Assembly (NCBI RefSeq): GCF_026000115.1 | Contig: NZ_AP026867.1 | Location: 1,023,501-1,087,500 of the forward strand | DNA: 64,000 bases | Direction of reading: 5' to 3' | Source of the DNA: Aureispira anguillae | Lineage (GTDB): Bacteria > Bacteroidota > Bacteroidia > Chitinophagales > Saprospiraceae | Shown here: positions 15,408 to 22,882 of the stretch, piece by piece | How positions within the stretch are numbered: the stretch's first letter is position 1 | Layout: each line of letters starts with the position of its first letter | Notes under the pieces: model-generated | The model's database searches: none | Told to the model about the DNA's origin: nothing | The model's input: only the letters and a program-made list of their open reading frames with translations | Position numbers and translations under genes: made by a program

Positions 15408-15550
15408 GTTAATTGTTTTTTATATAAAAAAAATATTGCTGAACAATATATTGAAAAAAACATGTTTTAAAAAAGGTATCTGTATTGTTTTTTACAAAAA
15501 AGAAATTTATGTTACAGTATAGTAATCTGCATAATTAGTTTGTAACAAGA

Positions 15551-16363
15551 TTAAAAAAGTGTTCTTTGATTTTTTTGATAGTTAGTAATGAGTATTTCTG
15601 TTTTTCTATTTTTTATATTTTGCCGTTCTTTTATTGGTATAATATTGAATCCTCTTTTTTCTGCTTCTTTGATTATGAAAGGATGTGAGAATTCACTCAT
15701 AGCACAATTAATTCCTGAATTACTCATTATATCGAAACAATCAATACTATCTTTTTCTTTCCAGTTAGGAACTTTGTAATAATGGGATGTATCTAAGTAG
15801 ACAGGATCTAGGTAAACAAAAGCTATTGATTTATCCAATACAGTTTTTGAGAATGAAATTTTGTCCAAAACAGCTCTAAAGTCATAGTTGGTTATTTTCA
15901 CATCTTTTAGAGCTTCAAAAGTTGGTTCTATTCTATTTAATAGATTAATTTTTGTGTTGTCCAATCCAAGTCTTAATGTATTTCTCTTTCCTAGGTAAGT
16001 GAAGTTACTCAAGAAGATAAAACGAATTGCTTTTTGTAGTGGATCTGTTTCAATATTTTCTTTCCAATAAGAAACTAGTGAGGAAGTAATAGGCAATAAC
16101 TCAATGTTTCTGTATAATTCATTTTTTCTTTCCTTCAGAACTAAAAATAGATTGGTAACATCATTATCTAAATCATTTAAGATATTGTATTGAGATTTTG
16201 GAGTATAAAAGAACATGCCTCCTGCTCCAAAAAAAAGATCAATTCTCATTTTGTGCAGAGGGAAATGCTTATAAATAGCTTTGGCATATTGGCGTTTATT
16301 TCCTAGTCTTGTTAATATCATTTGATAGATTATTTTATCATAGTTTCCCCATTGAGAAATCAT
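15551..16363 (-). CDS. D12-class N6-adenine DNA methyltransferase (Dam-like)
   Basis: The protein is 270 residues long. Motif X-like RLGNKRQYAKAIYKHF (about 18-33) and motif I DLFFGAGGMFF (about 42-52) match the Dam/D12 group, which methylates adenine, commonly in GATC. The catalytic motif IV reads DPVY (in AFVYLDPVYLDT, about 185-196) instead of DPPY: the second proline is replaced by valine. That is unusual and might lower or alter activity. It lies upstream of a PD-(D/E)XK-like gene and is the likely protective partner of a restriction system. An alternative start at residue 15 (MILTRLG) is possible. Confidence 0.82.
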   Translation of the reverse strand: MISQWGNYDKIIYQMILTRLGNKRQYAKAIYKHFPLHKMRIDLFFGAGGMFFYTPKSQYNILNDLDNDVTNLFLVLKERKNELYRNIELLPITSSLVSYWKENIETDPLQKAIRFIFLSNFTYLGKRNTLRLGLDNTKINLLNRIEPTFEALKDVKITNYDFRAVLDKISFSKTVLDKSIAFVYLDPVYLDTSHYYKVPNWKEKDSIDCFDIMSNSGINCAMSEFSHPFIIKEAEKRGFNIIPIKERQNIKNRKTEILITNYQKNQRTLF

Positions 16364-16393
16364 TGCTTTGGTAACACTTGGAAAGCTATCTAT

Positions 16394-16609
16394 TTAAGAA
16401 TCCAAAATATCAGAATCAAAATCCTTCTTTTTAGGATTCAAATGTTTAAAAAATAGATTTAAAAAGATGGCAGCACCAAAGCCACAAAGAACAGAGATGC
16501 CACCACCGATAAAACTCCCAAACATATAGCTATAAATTGCACTTGCTACGCAAAAGAAAGCAAAGAGCATCCCATAAAATAAACAGACAAATAGCAGCAC
16601 AATAGACAT
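16394..16609 (-). CDS. Small membrane protein (71 aa, two membrane segments)
   Basis: Two hydrophobic segments at about residues 3-25 and 31-52 separated by a short glycine-containing loop, then a charged tail (KHLNPKKKDFDSD). It starts 3 bases after the stop of the large membrane protein upstream, so the two are almost certainly co-translated and may act together in the envelope. A holin-like hairpin is one possibility; no family is recognised. Confidence 0.58.
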   Translation of the reverse strand: MSIVLLFVCLFYGMLFAFFCVASAIYSYMFGSFIGGGISVLCGFGAAIFLNLFFKHLNPKKKDFDSDILDS

Positions 16610-16612
16610 ATC

Positions 16613-17818
16613 TTAAGCAGTTTGTAAAGTAGAGAAATGAACCTTTTTTGATCCAGAAGAAAACCAAGAAACAATGCCATATTCATCTTCTAAAACAACC
16701 GCTCTTTCTTTTGCTTTTCGGAAATTATTTGCACGAGTCTCTTCTGCTTTTGAAGTAAAAGAGCGTTCATAGTTTTTGCTAATAGCATCTTTAAGACGCT
16801 TTATTTTATCGACAGTATCATTGTCGAAAATTTCGACAGCTTCCAAATCGACAATTGTTGAGCTGTCGGTTTTTTCAGTTGCATTTGTTGTCAGACAATT
16901 GTCGTGGGATTGTTCGGCTGGTTCCCCAACTTCTTGTTGGTTGTTTAAGTCTTTAGTTGAAGTAGATTTAAAGCCTTTTCTCTTTGGTTGCTTGTTTAGT
17001 GGGGGAGTGGGTTCGGGAGCAGGGGAGCCATCAAGGCGAGCAATGCTTTTATAATGCCAATGAAAAGCAATCCCTCCAATACAAAGAATTTCTAACAGGA
17101 CCATAAACCAACCAATCGACAGACCATTATCGTTGTTTTCTGTTACCCAATTATTAACCAGCTCTTTGTTGCTTGCTTTTGCCGTTTTAAGGGCTGCTTT
17201 TTTTTCCTTTTTTAAGGCTTCAATCTTTTCGTTAAAGAGCAATACTGTATTAGCATCTTTTGAGCGTAATTTGCCCTTATATTCTCTGTTTTTTCGATAG
17301 GTATTGCGTTCGGTTTGTAGCTCTGTGATGTCTTTATCAAATGAAGCTTCCATTCTTGTTATATCGGCTAATTTGGGAGCATCTACGACCATATTAGGAA
17401 TATATAGAGAAGCATAAAAACTAAGCCCAATAGAGGCAGCAAGAACCAAAACAATACTTGCGCCTAACTTAAGAGAGGTATCTTTTTTGCTATCAAAGTA
17501 ATTTTTAAAAAATAGCTTTGAAATGATTCTTTTGAGTGCTTCAATAATTGAAGAGCCAACCACACCCAAAGCCACTCCCATATACATTGCCACCGCTGTA
17601 TTAAGAAAACCTGACAACCACATAAACGTTAAAAAGCCTAAGCCAAATGCCTGAGTATGCCAACTACAAAAGCTTGCTAGAACAGACAGGACATCCCCAA
17701 TATTTTTTAATCCTCTGTATTCTTGACAGTAGGGGACTTGTTCATATGCTTCTTGTGCTTTTAGGATGTCCCTTTGATTTTTAGAGTCAATGTGTTGACT
17801 CTTTGCTAAGTTTGCCAT
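16613..17818 (-). CDS. Membrane protein with central coiled coil (401 aa)
   Basis: Start placed at MANLAKSQ (ATG, 17818); the in-frame extension upstream has only TTG and would read through a strong hairpin. Hydrophobic segments lie at about 45-66, 70-92, 118-140 and 238-258. Between the third and fourth is a long charged coiled coil (about 155-235, rich in KK, E and R, e.g. NEKIEALKKEKKAALK). The C-terminal 140 residues are low in complexity, then helical and basic. The layout recalls phage or plasmid membrane proteins of DUF4407 type, but I cannot assign it. It is expressed with the replication genes and so may be a replisome membrane anchor or an exclusion protein. Confidence 0.6.
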   Translation of the reverse strand: MANLAKSQHIDSKNQRDILKAQEAYEQVPYCQEYRGLKNIGDVLSVLASFCSWHTQAFGLGFLTFMWLSGFLNTAVAMYMGVALGVVGSSIIEALKRIISKLFFKNYFDSKKDTSLKLGASIVLVLAASIGLSFYASLYIPNMVVDAPKLADITRMEASFDKDITELQTERNTYRKNREYKGKLRSKDANTVLLFNEKIEALKKEKKAALKTAKASNKELVNNWVTENNDNGLSIGWFMVLLEILCIGGIAFHWHYKSIARLDGSPAPEPTPPLNKQPKRKGFKSTSTKDLNNQQEVGEPAEQSHDNCLTTNATEKTDSSTIVDLEAVEIFDNDTVDKIKRLKDAISKNYERSFTSKAEETRANNFRKAKERAVVLEDEYGIVSWFSSGSKKVHFSTLQTA

Positions 17819-17846
17819 ATCTTTAGTCAAATTAAAATGAATAATG

Positions 17847-17889
17847 CAGCAAACATCAGGATCCGCCAAGATAGATGTTTGCTGTTTTT
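17847..17889 (+). terminator. Perfect 11-bp stem with T run facing against the operon
   Basis: CAGCAAACATC (17847-17857) pairs with GATGTTTGCTG (17874-17884) and is followed on the plus strand by TTTTTA. It therefore resembles a terminator for rightward transcription, although all nearby genes run leftward. On the minus strand no T run follows. Confidence 0.55.
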
Positions 17890-17891
17890 AT

Positions 17892-18365
17892 TTACACGTA
17901 GTTTAAGTCTTGTAATTTTTTGTACATTCCTCTTTTTGCTGTATACATCGTTGGAGCACCATATTCTTGTAAAATTTCAAACTTGCCAGAGGAAGTGTCT
18001 AAGTGCAAATACTTAACATGATCCCAGCCATTTCCTTTAACGGGTTGAGTGTACAGCAAAAAACGTTTTCCTTCACTTACAATGCCTTCAGGCAAAACAG
18101 AGAATATAGCCACTAAATCTTCCCAGAATTGGCTTGCTGGTTCCACAATTCTTGGCAACAAATCATTTAAGAGCGTAATTAGTTTGATTACCTTTTTTCC
18201 GTTTTCAATAACGACAACTGAAATCGTTGAATAAATATCTCCTTTATCCACTAGTTTGGCAGCGTCTATTTCTTGCAATAATTCCTTATCAGAATTACTT
18301 AATTTTCTTAGGCTTGCTTTCTCAGAAGGAGAGAAGACTACCTCTACAAAATCACCTGGTTTCAT
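17892..18365 (-). CDS. Hypothetical protein of the replication operon (157 aa)
   Basis: A soluble protein beginning MKPGDFVEVVFSPSEKASL, with mixed strands and helices and no cysteines. It lies 53 bases downstream of the primase-helicase gene on the same strand, so it probably acts in replication or copy control (for example as a loader or single-strand-binding partner), but I see no motif that shows this. Confidence 0.58.
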   Translation of the reverse strand: MKPGDFVEVVFSPSEKASLRKLSNSDKELLQEIDAAKLVDKGDIYSTISVVVIENGKKVIKLITLLNDLLPRIVEPASQFWEDLVAIFSVLPEGIVSEGKRFLLYTQPVKGNGWDHVKYLHLDTSSGKFEILQEYGAPTMYTAKRGMYKKLQDLNYV

Positions 18366-18418
18366 AGCGTTACTTTTTATTGGTTTTGAAAAATATATTT
18401 GGATTGTAAAATGCTTTA

Positions 18419-20737
18419 CTAAGCTGTTTTTAGCGTTGAATTGGAATTTATATCTTTGAGATACCAGCCTTCTGCTCGTTTTCCATCATCTCGCTTTTTG
18501 CGTTGTCTAATGAATCCAAGAAATTTAAGAGCAGCACCAATTTTATTAGGGGTAAGATTTAGTCTAGGATAGGTTTGTGAGAAACTTTTAAAAAGTTCTG
18601 TAGTGGTTAAAAAATCGGTGTGGTCATTTGCTGTGCCGATTTCAAATAGATCAAGAATTAATTCATGCTCAACGTCGTACTTTTTAAATTTTTCTTGATA
18701 CTTTTTCATTTGCTTCCATTCGGTATTGGTTAGCAAATAATCAAAGGCTCCTTTTTGAGAGGCTTTGTGCAACTGGTAGGCTTGCGCCCAAAATTTTTTT
18801 ATATCAATTTCAGCGAATTTATTTAAATCAATATGCTCCGTAACTTTAAAAGTTAAAAAGCGAGTATTGCCACTAGGATCTTGCAATATTTCTTGTGGAT
18901 TAACAGAGCCACAAAAATTGGCAATCCTTGGAGCCATTGTATCACTTTTGCCAAATACACGACGTTTTTTGACCCTATCTTGAGTAATTAGCCCTTTTAG
19001 GGATTCCCATTCTTTTTGGTTTTCCATCATGGCCAACTGTTCATCAATTACAATAATGAACGTATCAACCAATCTTAAAACGCTATCATTATTTTTTGAT
19101 TTTAAATCAATTTCACCTGAATAGAAGTATTCAGGATATTCAGAAGGCCATAAGCTTTTAAAAAACTTTGTTTTCCCTGTGTTTTGTCCACCTACTAGGA
19201 TAGGGCAGTAGCGATTAGTACAGAAATTATCAACAAAGACATTGGCAACAGAGCCTACAATCCACTTTTTAAAAACCGTATTCCAAAACCCTTTTGGAGC
19301 ATCTGTTTTAACTAGGCTTGCAACTTGATCGATATAATCTGTTTTATCATCCTTTAAATTGATGTTCCATTCTATAAAAAGTCGTCTTAAAGGATGCTCT
19401 TTTGGTGAAAATTCACTTTCTACACTCTTTTTTATCTGTGCTGGTGTGGTTGCGGTTCCTTTAAAAAGTATATGTCTATAAAGTGAATTATAACCCGAAT
19501 CATCCAACACCGTATATTTTTTTGATTTGATGGCTTTATATTCAAATTGGCCATTCATCAAATTGTATCGAAAGTTGAAATATTTCTTAAGAGCTGTTTC
19601 AAGCAAAAACACATTGGCAATCTTATCCCGTGCTTTTGAGTTTTTTACTTTTAGATCTTTCTCTATATAGTCAATCAATGCCCAATAATCCGCTTCAAAT
19701 TCCTCTTTTTGCTCTTGTGTAAGTACTTCTGTATGGCGTTCTACTAAATCAGTATATTCACGAAATAACTTTGCCTTATATGTCGGTTTTTCTTTAACCT
19801 TTTGCAATTGGTTTTTGGAATGATGTTTTGTATAAACTCCTTTTTCAGACGAGGGCAGTTTGGAATATACCCAATCTACCATACTAGCAACGTCCTTTTC
19901 CGCTGTATCAAAATTGTTCACAAAAAAAGCCAGACAATCGGCTTCTTCAATTCCGTATTTAAAAGCATCAAGGCAAAAGTGTTTTAAAAAATCGTGTCTG
20001 CTTCCCTCTACATAAGAATAGCCATCACGCTCTAGTTTATTGAGCAAACGAGAAAAAACAGCAGCGAGGGCATCACTAGAGGGGGAGTGGGACGGGGGAA
20101 GTGATTCCTGCTCGCTGCTCGGCTGTACTTCTTTAGTTTCTTTCTGATTAGAAAATAAATCAGTTTGATATTCAAATGTTTTTGCATCTTTGTTATGCCA
20201 CAAATCGGGGTCATAGCTCACATAACAAAGTCTATTGATATTGTTCCCTGAAGGATCAGGCTTTACACCTGTTAAGTTATGATAGAAGTCATTAACATGC
20301 TTAAATGCTTTTTTGTGATCTTCTTTTTTACCGCCAACTTTTACAAATACTTTGTACCCCTTTCCACTAGGAGAGAGGAAACTAACAAAGGTGTATTTGG
20401 ATTCATTAAGTTTTTGAGGAAGTGTTGCCACTTCATAATCTGTCAAATTATCAAAATCAACAATAACAATTCTATTATATTCTAGTAGGTCTTCCATTTT
20501 AGGAGGACAAACTTTTTTCTTATTGTTGTTATAAGATTGTTTAAAAACGCCTGAAGGAGTAAAGGATGGTAATGTGGTCTTTTGTTTTTTATAAAGCTCT
20601 TTTGATTTTGCCAAGGTTTGACGCATTGACAAAATAAGTTTAAACCAATAGCCATTTTGTATATTTTCGCAGATTTGCTTTATATATAGATCTCCAATTT
20701 TTTCTCCAAATGTATTTTTATATGATGTACAGCGCAT
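18419..20737 (-). CDS. VirE_N / VapE-type primase-helicase
   Basis: Start placed at MRCTSYKNTFGE (ATG 20737); the upstream in-frame extension begins at a TTG inside a hairpin. The N-terminal 220 residues fit the VirE_N / BT4734-like primase-related domain common in Bacteroidota elements (RQTLAKSKELYKKQKTTLPSF; IVIVDFDNL; SPSGKGYKVFVKV; RLCYVSYDPDLW). The C-terminal half is a VapE-type superfamily 3-like helicase: Walker A GGQNTGKTKFFKS at about 532-544, Walker B TFIIVIDEQLAMM, a conserved FCGSVNPQEIL sensor segment, then a winged-helix-like end. It would open the origin and prime DNA synthesis for the element. It is about 772 residues long, normal for the family. Confidence 0.87.
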   Translation of the reverse strand: MRCTSYKNTFGEKIGDLYIKQICENIQNGYWFKLILSMRQTLAKSKELYKKQKTTLPSFTPSGVFKQSYNNNKKKVCPPKMEDLLEYNRIVIVDFDNLTDYEVATLPQKLNESKYTFVSFLSPSGKGYKVFVKVGGKKEDHKKAFKHVNDFYHNLTGVKPDPSGNNINRLCYVSYDPDLWHNKDAKTFEYQTDLFSNQKETKEVQPSSEQESLPPSHSPSSDALAAVFSRLLNKLERDGYSYVEGSRHDFLKHFCLDAFKYGIEEADCLAFFVNNFDTAEKDVASMVDWVYSKLPSSEKGVYTKHHSKNQLQKVKEKPTYKAKLFREYTDLVERHTEVLTQEQKEEFEADYWALIDYIEKDLKVKNSKARDKIANVFLLETALKKYFNFRYNLMNGQFEYKAIKSKKYTVLDDSGYNSLYRHILFKGTATTPAQIKKSVESEFSPKEHPLRRLFIEWNINLKDDKTDYIDQVASLVKTDAPKGFWNTVFKKWIVGSVANVFVDNFCTNRYCPILVGGQNTGKTKFFKSLWPSEYPEYFYSGEIDLKSKNNDSVLRLVDTFIIVIDEQLAMMENQKEWESLKGLITQDRVKKRRVFGKSDTMAPRIANFCGSVNPQEILQDPSGNTRFLTFKVTEHIDLNKFAEIDIKKFWAQAYQLHKASQKGAFDYLLTNTEWKQMKKYQEKFKKYDVEHELILDLFEIGTANDHTDFLTTTELFKSFSQTYPRLNLTPNKIGAALKFLGFIRQRKKRDDGKRAEGWYLKDINSNSTLKTA

Positions 20738-20759
20738 ATCTAATCTTTTTGAGAAAACA

Positions 20760-20779
20760 GGAGCAGTCCCCACTGCCCC
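20760..20779 (-). promoter_or_regulatory. GGGGCAGT hairpin just before the primase-helicase gene
   Basis: On the minus strand GGGGCAGT pairs with ACTGCTCC over a GGGG loop (8 bp, one G-U). It lies 22 bases before the ATG of the primase gene and is one of three alike hairpins in this leader (others at 20914-20934 and 21205-21228). No T run follows, so it is not a standard terminator; a processing or translational control element is possible. Confidence 0.45.
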
Positions 20780-20825
20780 TGCATAATAACACAAACAATG
20801 CGTTAAAAATCCAATTTAAACTTTG

Positions 20826-20898
20826 TTGCAGCGACAGGACTCGAACCTGCGACCTGAAGCATATGAAACTTCCGAGCTACCAACTGCTCTACGCTGCT
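20826..20898 (-). tRNA. tRNA with CAU anticodon (Met or Ile2 type)
   Basis: On the minus strand the sequence folds as a 7-bp acceptor stem (AGCAGCG / CGCTGCA), D arm GAGC-AGTTGGTA-GCTC, anticodon arm GAAGT-TTCATAT-GCTTC with anticodon CAT, a 5-base variable loop and T arm GCAGG-TTCGAGT-CCTGT. The discriminator is A and CCA is not encoded. The first acceptor pair is A-A, a mismatch. The anticodon stem lacks the three G-C pairs of initiator tRNA. It is inside the element's leftward early operon, so it is phage-borne rather than a chromosomal integration target. Confidence 0.85.
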
Positions 20899-20913
20899 AT
20901 ATTTTAGAAGGGT

Positions 20914-20934
20914 GGGAGCGGTTTATGCACTCCC
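20914..20934 (-). promoter_or_regulatory. GGGAGTG hairpin between the Tad2-like gene and the tRNA
   Basis: On the minus strand GGGAGTG pairs with CCGCTCCC (7 bp including one G-U). It lies 7 bases after the stop of the Tad2-like gene and 15 bases before the tRNA. Sequence is close to the hairpins at 20760-20779 and 21205-21228. No T run follows. Confidence 0.42.
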
Positions 20935-20941
20935 TATATTA

Positions 20942-21175
20942 TTAGTCAATAATACTCCAATCTTCTGCCATTAAATCGGCTTGTGATGGAGCCCAGCCTA
21001 GCTGTTGTTTTCCTTGTGCATTATACAAGGATAAAACAGGAGGGAATTCGCTATCAGGATCATCTGCCGACATTAGTATTTCAAATAAAGCGACGTGCAT
21101 CCCTTTTCCATTCCAACCTTGTCTTTGAATTTTTTTACCGTTTTTAACTGCTTTTAGTGCATCTCCAAAATCCAT
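20942..21175 (-). CDS. DUF2829 / Tad2-like protein, candidate Thoeris inhibitor (77 aa)
   Basis: Start placed at MDFGDALKAVKNGKK (ATG 21175); the upstream in-frame extension starts at TTG and passes through a hairpin. The motifs MDFGDALKAVKNGK, RQGWNGKGMHVALF and LGWAPSQADLMAEDW fit the DUF2829 family closely, and 77 residues is normal for it. From the literature as I remember it, phage Tad2 proteins of this family bind and sequester the cyclic-ADP-ribose signal of the Thoeris anti-phage system. Its place in the early operon next to the repressors fits an early anti-defence gene. Family assignment is strong; the anti-Thoeris activity of this member is inferred. Confidence 0.82.
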   Translation of the reverse strand: MDFGDALKAVKNGKKIQRQGWNGKGMHVALFEILMSADDPDSEFPPVLSLYNAQGKQQLGWAPSQADLMAEDWSIID

Positions 21176-21204
21176 TTTTTTAGTATTTAATTGTTTGATA
21201 AATA

Positions 21205-21228
21205 GGAGCGGATTTTTAATACCGCCCC
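21205..21228 (-). promoter_or_regulatory. GGGGCGG hairpin in the leader of the Tad2-like gene
   Basis: On the minus strand GGGGCGG pairs with CCGCTCC (7 bp, one G-U) with a 10-base loop. It sits 29 bases before the ATG of the Tad2-like gene. A weaker hairpin (GAACA/TGTTC) is found just upstream at 21241-21277. Confidence 0.42.
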
Positions 21229-21311
21229 TAAATAAATATAAGAACACACCCAATGCCCAATTGTGGCTTTATGTTCTCCCTTATTGCTTCTTTTTCAAGA
21301 ATGAATTGATT

Positions 21312-21599
21312 TTATGAAATTTCAAATCCAATCTGTAATAACTGGATATAGGTTAAAATATCACCACCTGCTTTTGTGGACTGAACCAATTCTTTTGGCT
21401 CAACATCTGCTAACTTTGCCATCTTTTCAATTTCTTCAAACTTAGCTTTGGTGGGGTTTTTAAAGACAAAGGTTTGACGATTAGGAGTGCCAAAGACCTT
21501 TGGAACTAGTGCAGAAAAATCTTCCGCAGTAATTCTGTGGGCTAAAAATCTTTCTAAAACTCCTTTTTTCCCTTTCTGTTTTTCCTTTCCCATGAACAT
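21312..21599 (-). CDS. Early-operon hypothetical protein (95 aa)
   Basis: First gene of the leftward early operon, facing away from the repressor genes. The N-terminus is very basic (MGKEKQKGKKG), then a helical domain (LERFLAHRITAEDFSALVPK, then KAKFEEIEKMAKLADVEPKEL). A small basic helical protein in this position would suit a Cro-like or anti-repressor protein, but I cannot see a clear helix-turn-helix. A second start at residue 3 is equally possible. Confidence 0.58.
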   Translation of the reverse strand: MFMGKEKQKGKKGVLERFLAHRITAEDFSALVPKVFGTPNRQTFVFKNPTKAKFEEIEKMAKLADVEPKELVQSTKAGGDILTYIQLLQIGFEIS

Positions 21600-21681
21600 A
21601 ATTATTATATTAGCATGATTCTTGAAGTTGCAAATGCAATAATTAAACTCTTAAATCTGCATAAGTAACTTTTGTACATTA

Positions 21682-21712
21682 CAAATATAACTTCTAAACT
21701 TTAAAAATGCAA
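21682..21712 (-). promoter_or_regulatory. Promoter of the leftward early operon
   Basis: On the minus strand TTGC (21712-21709) is followed after 19 bases by TATATTTG (21689-21682), an exact fit to the Bacteroidota TAnnTTTG -7 box with good spacing. On the plus strand TTTG at 21671-21674 and TAAACTTT at 21695-21702 form a weaker, overlapping candidate for the repressor genes. TGCA-containing repeats across 21620-21715 may be operators. Confidence 0.52.
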
Positions 21713-21737
21713 GGTTTGTGGAGGTAAATTTTACTTT

Positions 21738-22067
21738 ATGGCACAAGGAATACAAAATAGAATTACGCAAGTTATTGATAATCAATACAATGGAGTGAAA
21801 AAGAATTTTTGTGAAAAACTAGGAATTAAGCAAGGAACTCTGTTTTCAATGTTCAGAAAGAATACTAATCCATCTTTTGAAATGATTCAAAAGATCTTAG
21901 AAAACCATAGAGATATAAATCCTTATTGGCTTATACTAGGAGAGGGGAAAGTAAATGATACGATGTCAACAGAAGAAGTAGAAAATTGTCAACAAAAACT
22001 AGAGACTGCTCAAAAAGAAATAGAATACTTAAAAAAGATAAACAGTTTACTAGAAAAACAAAAATAA
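21738..22067 (+). CDS. CI-like helix-turn-helix repressor (109 aa)
   Basis: The N-terminal 70 residues fit the phage repressor helix-turn-helix seen in Bacteroidota: FCEKLGIKQGTLFSMFRK (about 28-45) and INPYWLILGEG (about 62-72), the segment that ends the DNA-binding domain in this family. The C-terminal 35 residues form a coiled coil (CQQKLETAQKEIEYLKK), likely for dimerisation. There is no peptidase domain, so inactivation is not by LexA-type self-cleavage. It is divergent from the early operon with a shared 138-base control region, as expected for the lysogeny repressor. Confidence 0.78.
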   Translation: MAQGIQNRITQVIDNQYNGVKKNFCEKLGIKQGTLFSMFRKNTNPSFEMIQKILENHRDINPYWLILGEGKVNDTMSTEEVENCQQKLETAQKEIEYLKKINSLLEKQK

Positions 22068-22072
22068 AGATC

Positions 22073-22360
22073 ATGACCGCAAATGATAGAGTTCGGGAAA
22101 TGATGGAGAAGTTGAATATCAAGCAACGTGATATATTAGAAAAGGAGCCACGTTTGAGACAGAATACATTAAGCAGCAATCTAAGGGATTCTGTTTGGCC
22201 CAATGGGTTGTTGGCAGCTGCGCTCTCAACACATTGGGGTATAAACTTAAATTGGGTTTATACTGGAGAAGGGGCTGAAACGCTTCAAGAGTCTGATAAA
22301 CAGGTACAAATAGCCTATCTAAAACAGCAAATAGAGGATTTGGCAAGCGTGACAGATTAA
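22073..22360 (+). CDS. Second CI-like helix-turn-helix protein (95 aa)
   Basis: Start placed at MTANDRVREMMEKLNI (ATG 22073), 5 bases after the upstream stop. The helix-turn-helix (IKQRDILEKEPRLRQNTLSS) and the closing segment GINLNWVYTGEG parallel those of the protein just upstream, and a short coiled coil follows (QIAYLKQQIEDL). The two are distant relatives in tandem. They could form a heteromer, or act as repressor and modulator. Confidence 0.72.
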   Translation: MTANDRVREMMEKLNIKQRDILEKEPRLRQNTLSSNLRDSVWPNGLLAAALSTHWGINLNWVYTGEGAETLQESDKQVQIAYLKQQIEDLASVTD

Positions 22361-22882
22361 AGTCGAGCCGTTTTTTATTTTTAGCCCGACGCTTTATTTT
22401 GTTGATTTTCAGTAGTTTATGATTGGCTTGGAGCCGTTGTATACTACTTTTCTTATTAAAGTATAAAAAATAGTACTAAAAACCTCCAAAGAAAGGGCTT
22501 TAACATAACTTAAATAGCACTTAAACTTTTAGGAAAGGGGGGGATTCAAAACATTAATTCATCATCAGGAAACAGTACTAGCGGTCTTCTGCGAAATTGA
22601 ATGCTTTCCCTCAACTTCCGCACGAAAGAGCCGCAAATAGCTACATCAGCTGTTTGCGGTTTCTCCTTTTTTAAGACCTTATCTCTGCTGTTTTCTCCAG
22701 AACAGAGGGGTAAAAAAAATGCAAGACTCAAAGAAAGATCCTACCGCTATTAATATAATCGTAGCCCTCAGGATTGGAATTATAATACTGTAAACGTATA
22801 TAAAGAGCCTGTCCTTTTAAGTAAAAACAATTGCGGTAAGTGCTAGAAAAAAGAGGATACAATTATTGAAGATGACTTATTG
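22361..22882. other. 522-base stretch without a convincing gene; likely right border of the element
   Basis: A 12-bp stem (CCGCAAATAGCT at 22631-22642 with AGCTGTTTGCGG at 22648-22659) followed by a T-rich run looks like a rightward terminator. A 61-codon leftward frame crosses this hairpin and has no family resemblance, so I do not count it. The change from phage-style to chromosomal-style genes happens here, but I found no clear direct repeat that would mark an attachment site. Confidence 0.5.
22631..22672 (+). terminator. Probable intrinsic terminator downstream of the repressor genes
   Basis: Twelve-bp stem with one G-T pair and a 5-base loop, followed by TTTCTCCTTTTTT. It could end the rightward repressor transcript about 270 bases after the last stop codon. 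Confidence 0.5.

Larger units (their letters stand above)
1..22700. mobile_element. Integrated element: probable prophage of a tailless, membrane-containing phage
   Basis: The block combines a VapE-type primase-helicase, CI-like repressors, an A32-like packaging ATPase, a membrane-anchored lysozyme-like protein, fifteen small structural genes with single membrane segments, two DNA methyltransferases, a tRNA and several defence-type genes. Terminase, portal and tail genes are absent. That is the gene style of tectivirus, corticovirus or FLiP-like and sphaerolipo-like phages, in which a small ATPase packages DNA and many small proteins sit in an internal membrane. Integration is inferred because ordinary chromosomal genes begin at about 22.9 kb. 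The right limit is somewhere in 22361-22882. The left limit is not seen. No integrase or relaxase is in the window. Confidence 0.62.

Noticed and set aside
20826-20898. tRNA as an integration site of the element
   Set aside because: The tRNA lies inside the early operon, with element genes on both sides, and I saw no second copy of its 3' end.
1-22700. Conjugative or mobilisable element
   Set aside because: No relaxase, coupling protein or Tra-type gene is visible; the one ATPase is too small for a coupling protein.
22546-22731. Leftward 61-codon frame in the right border region
   Set aside because: It spans a terminator-like hairpin, has no family resemblance and no neighbouring operon.
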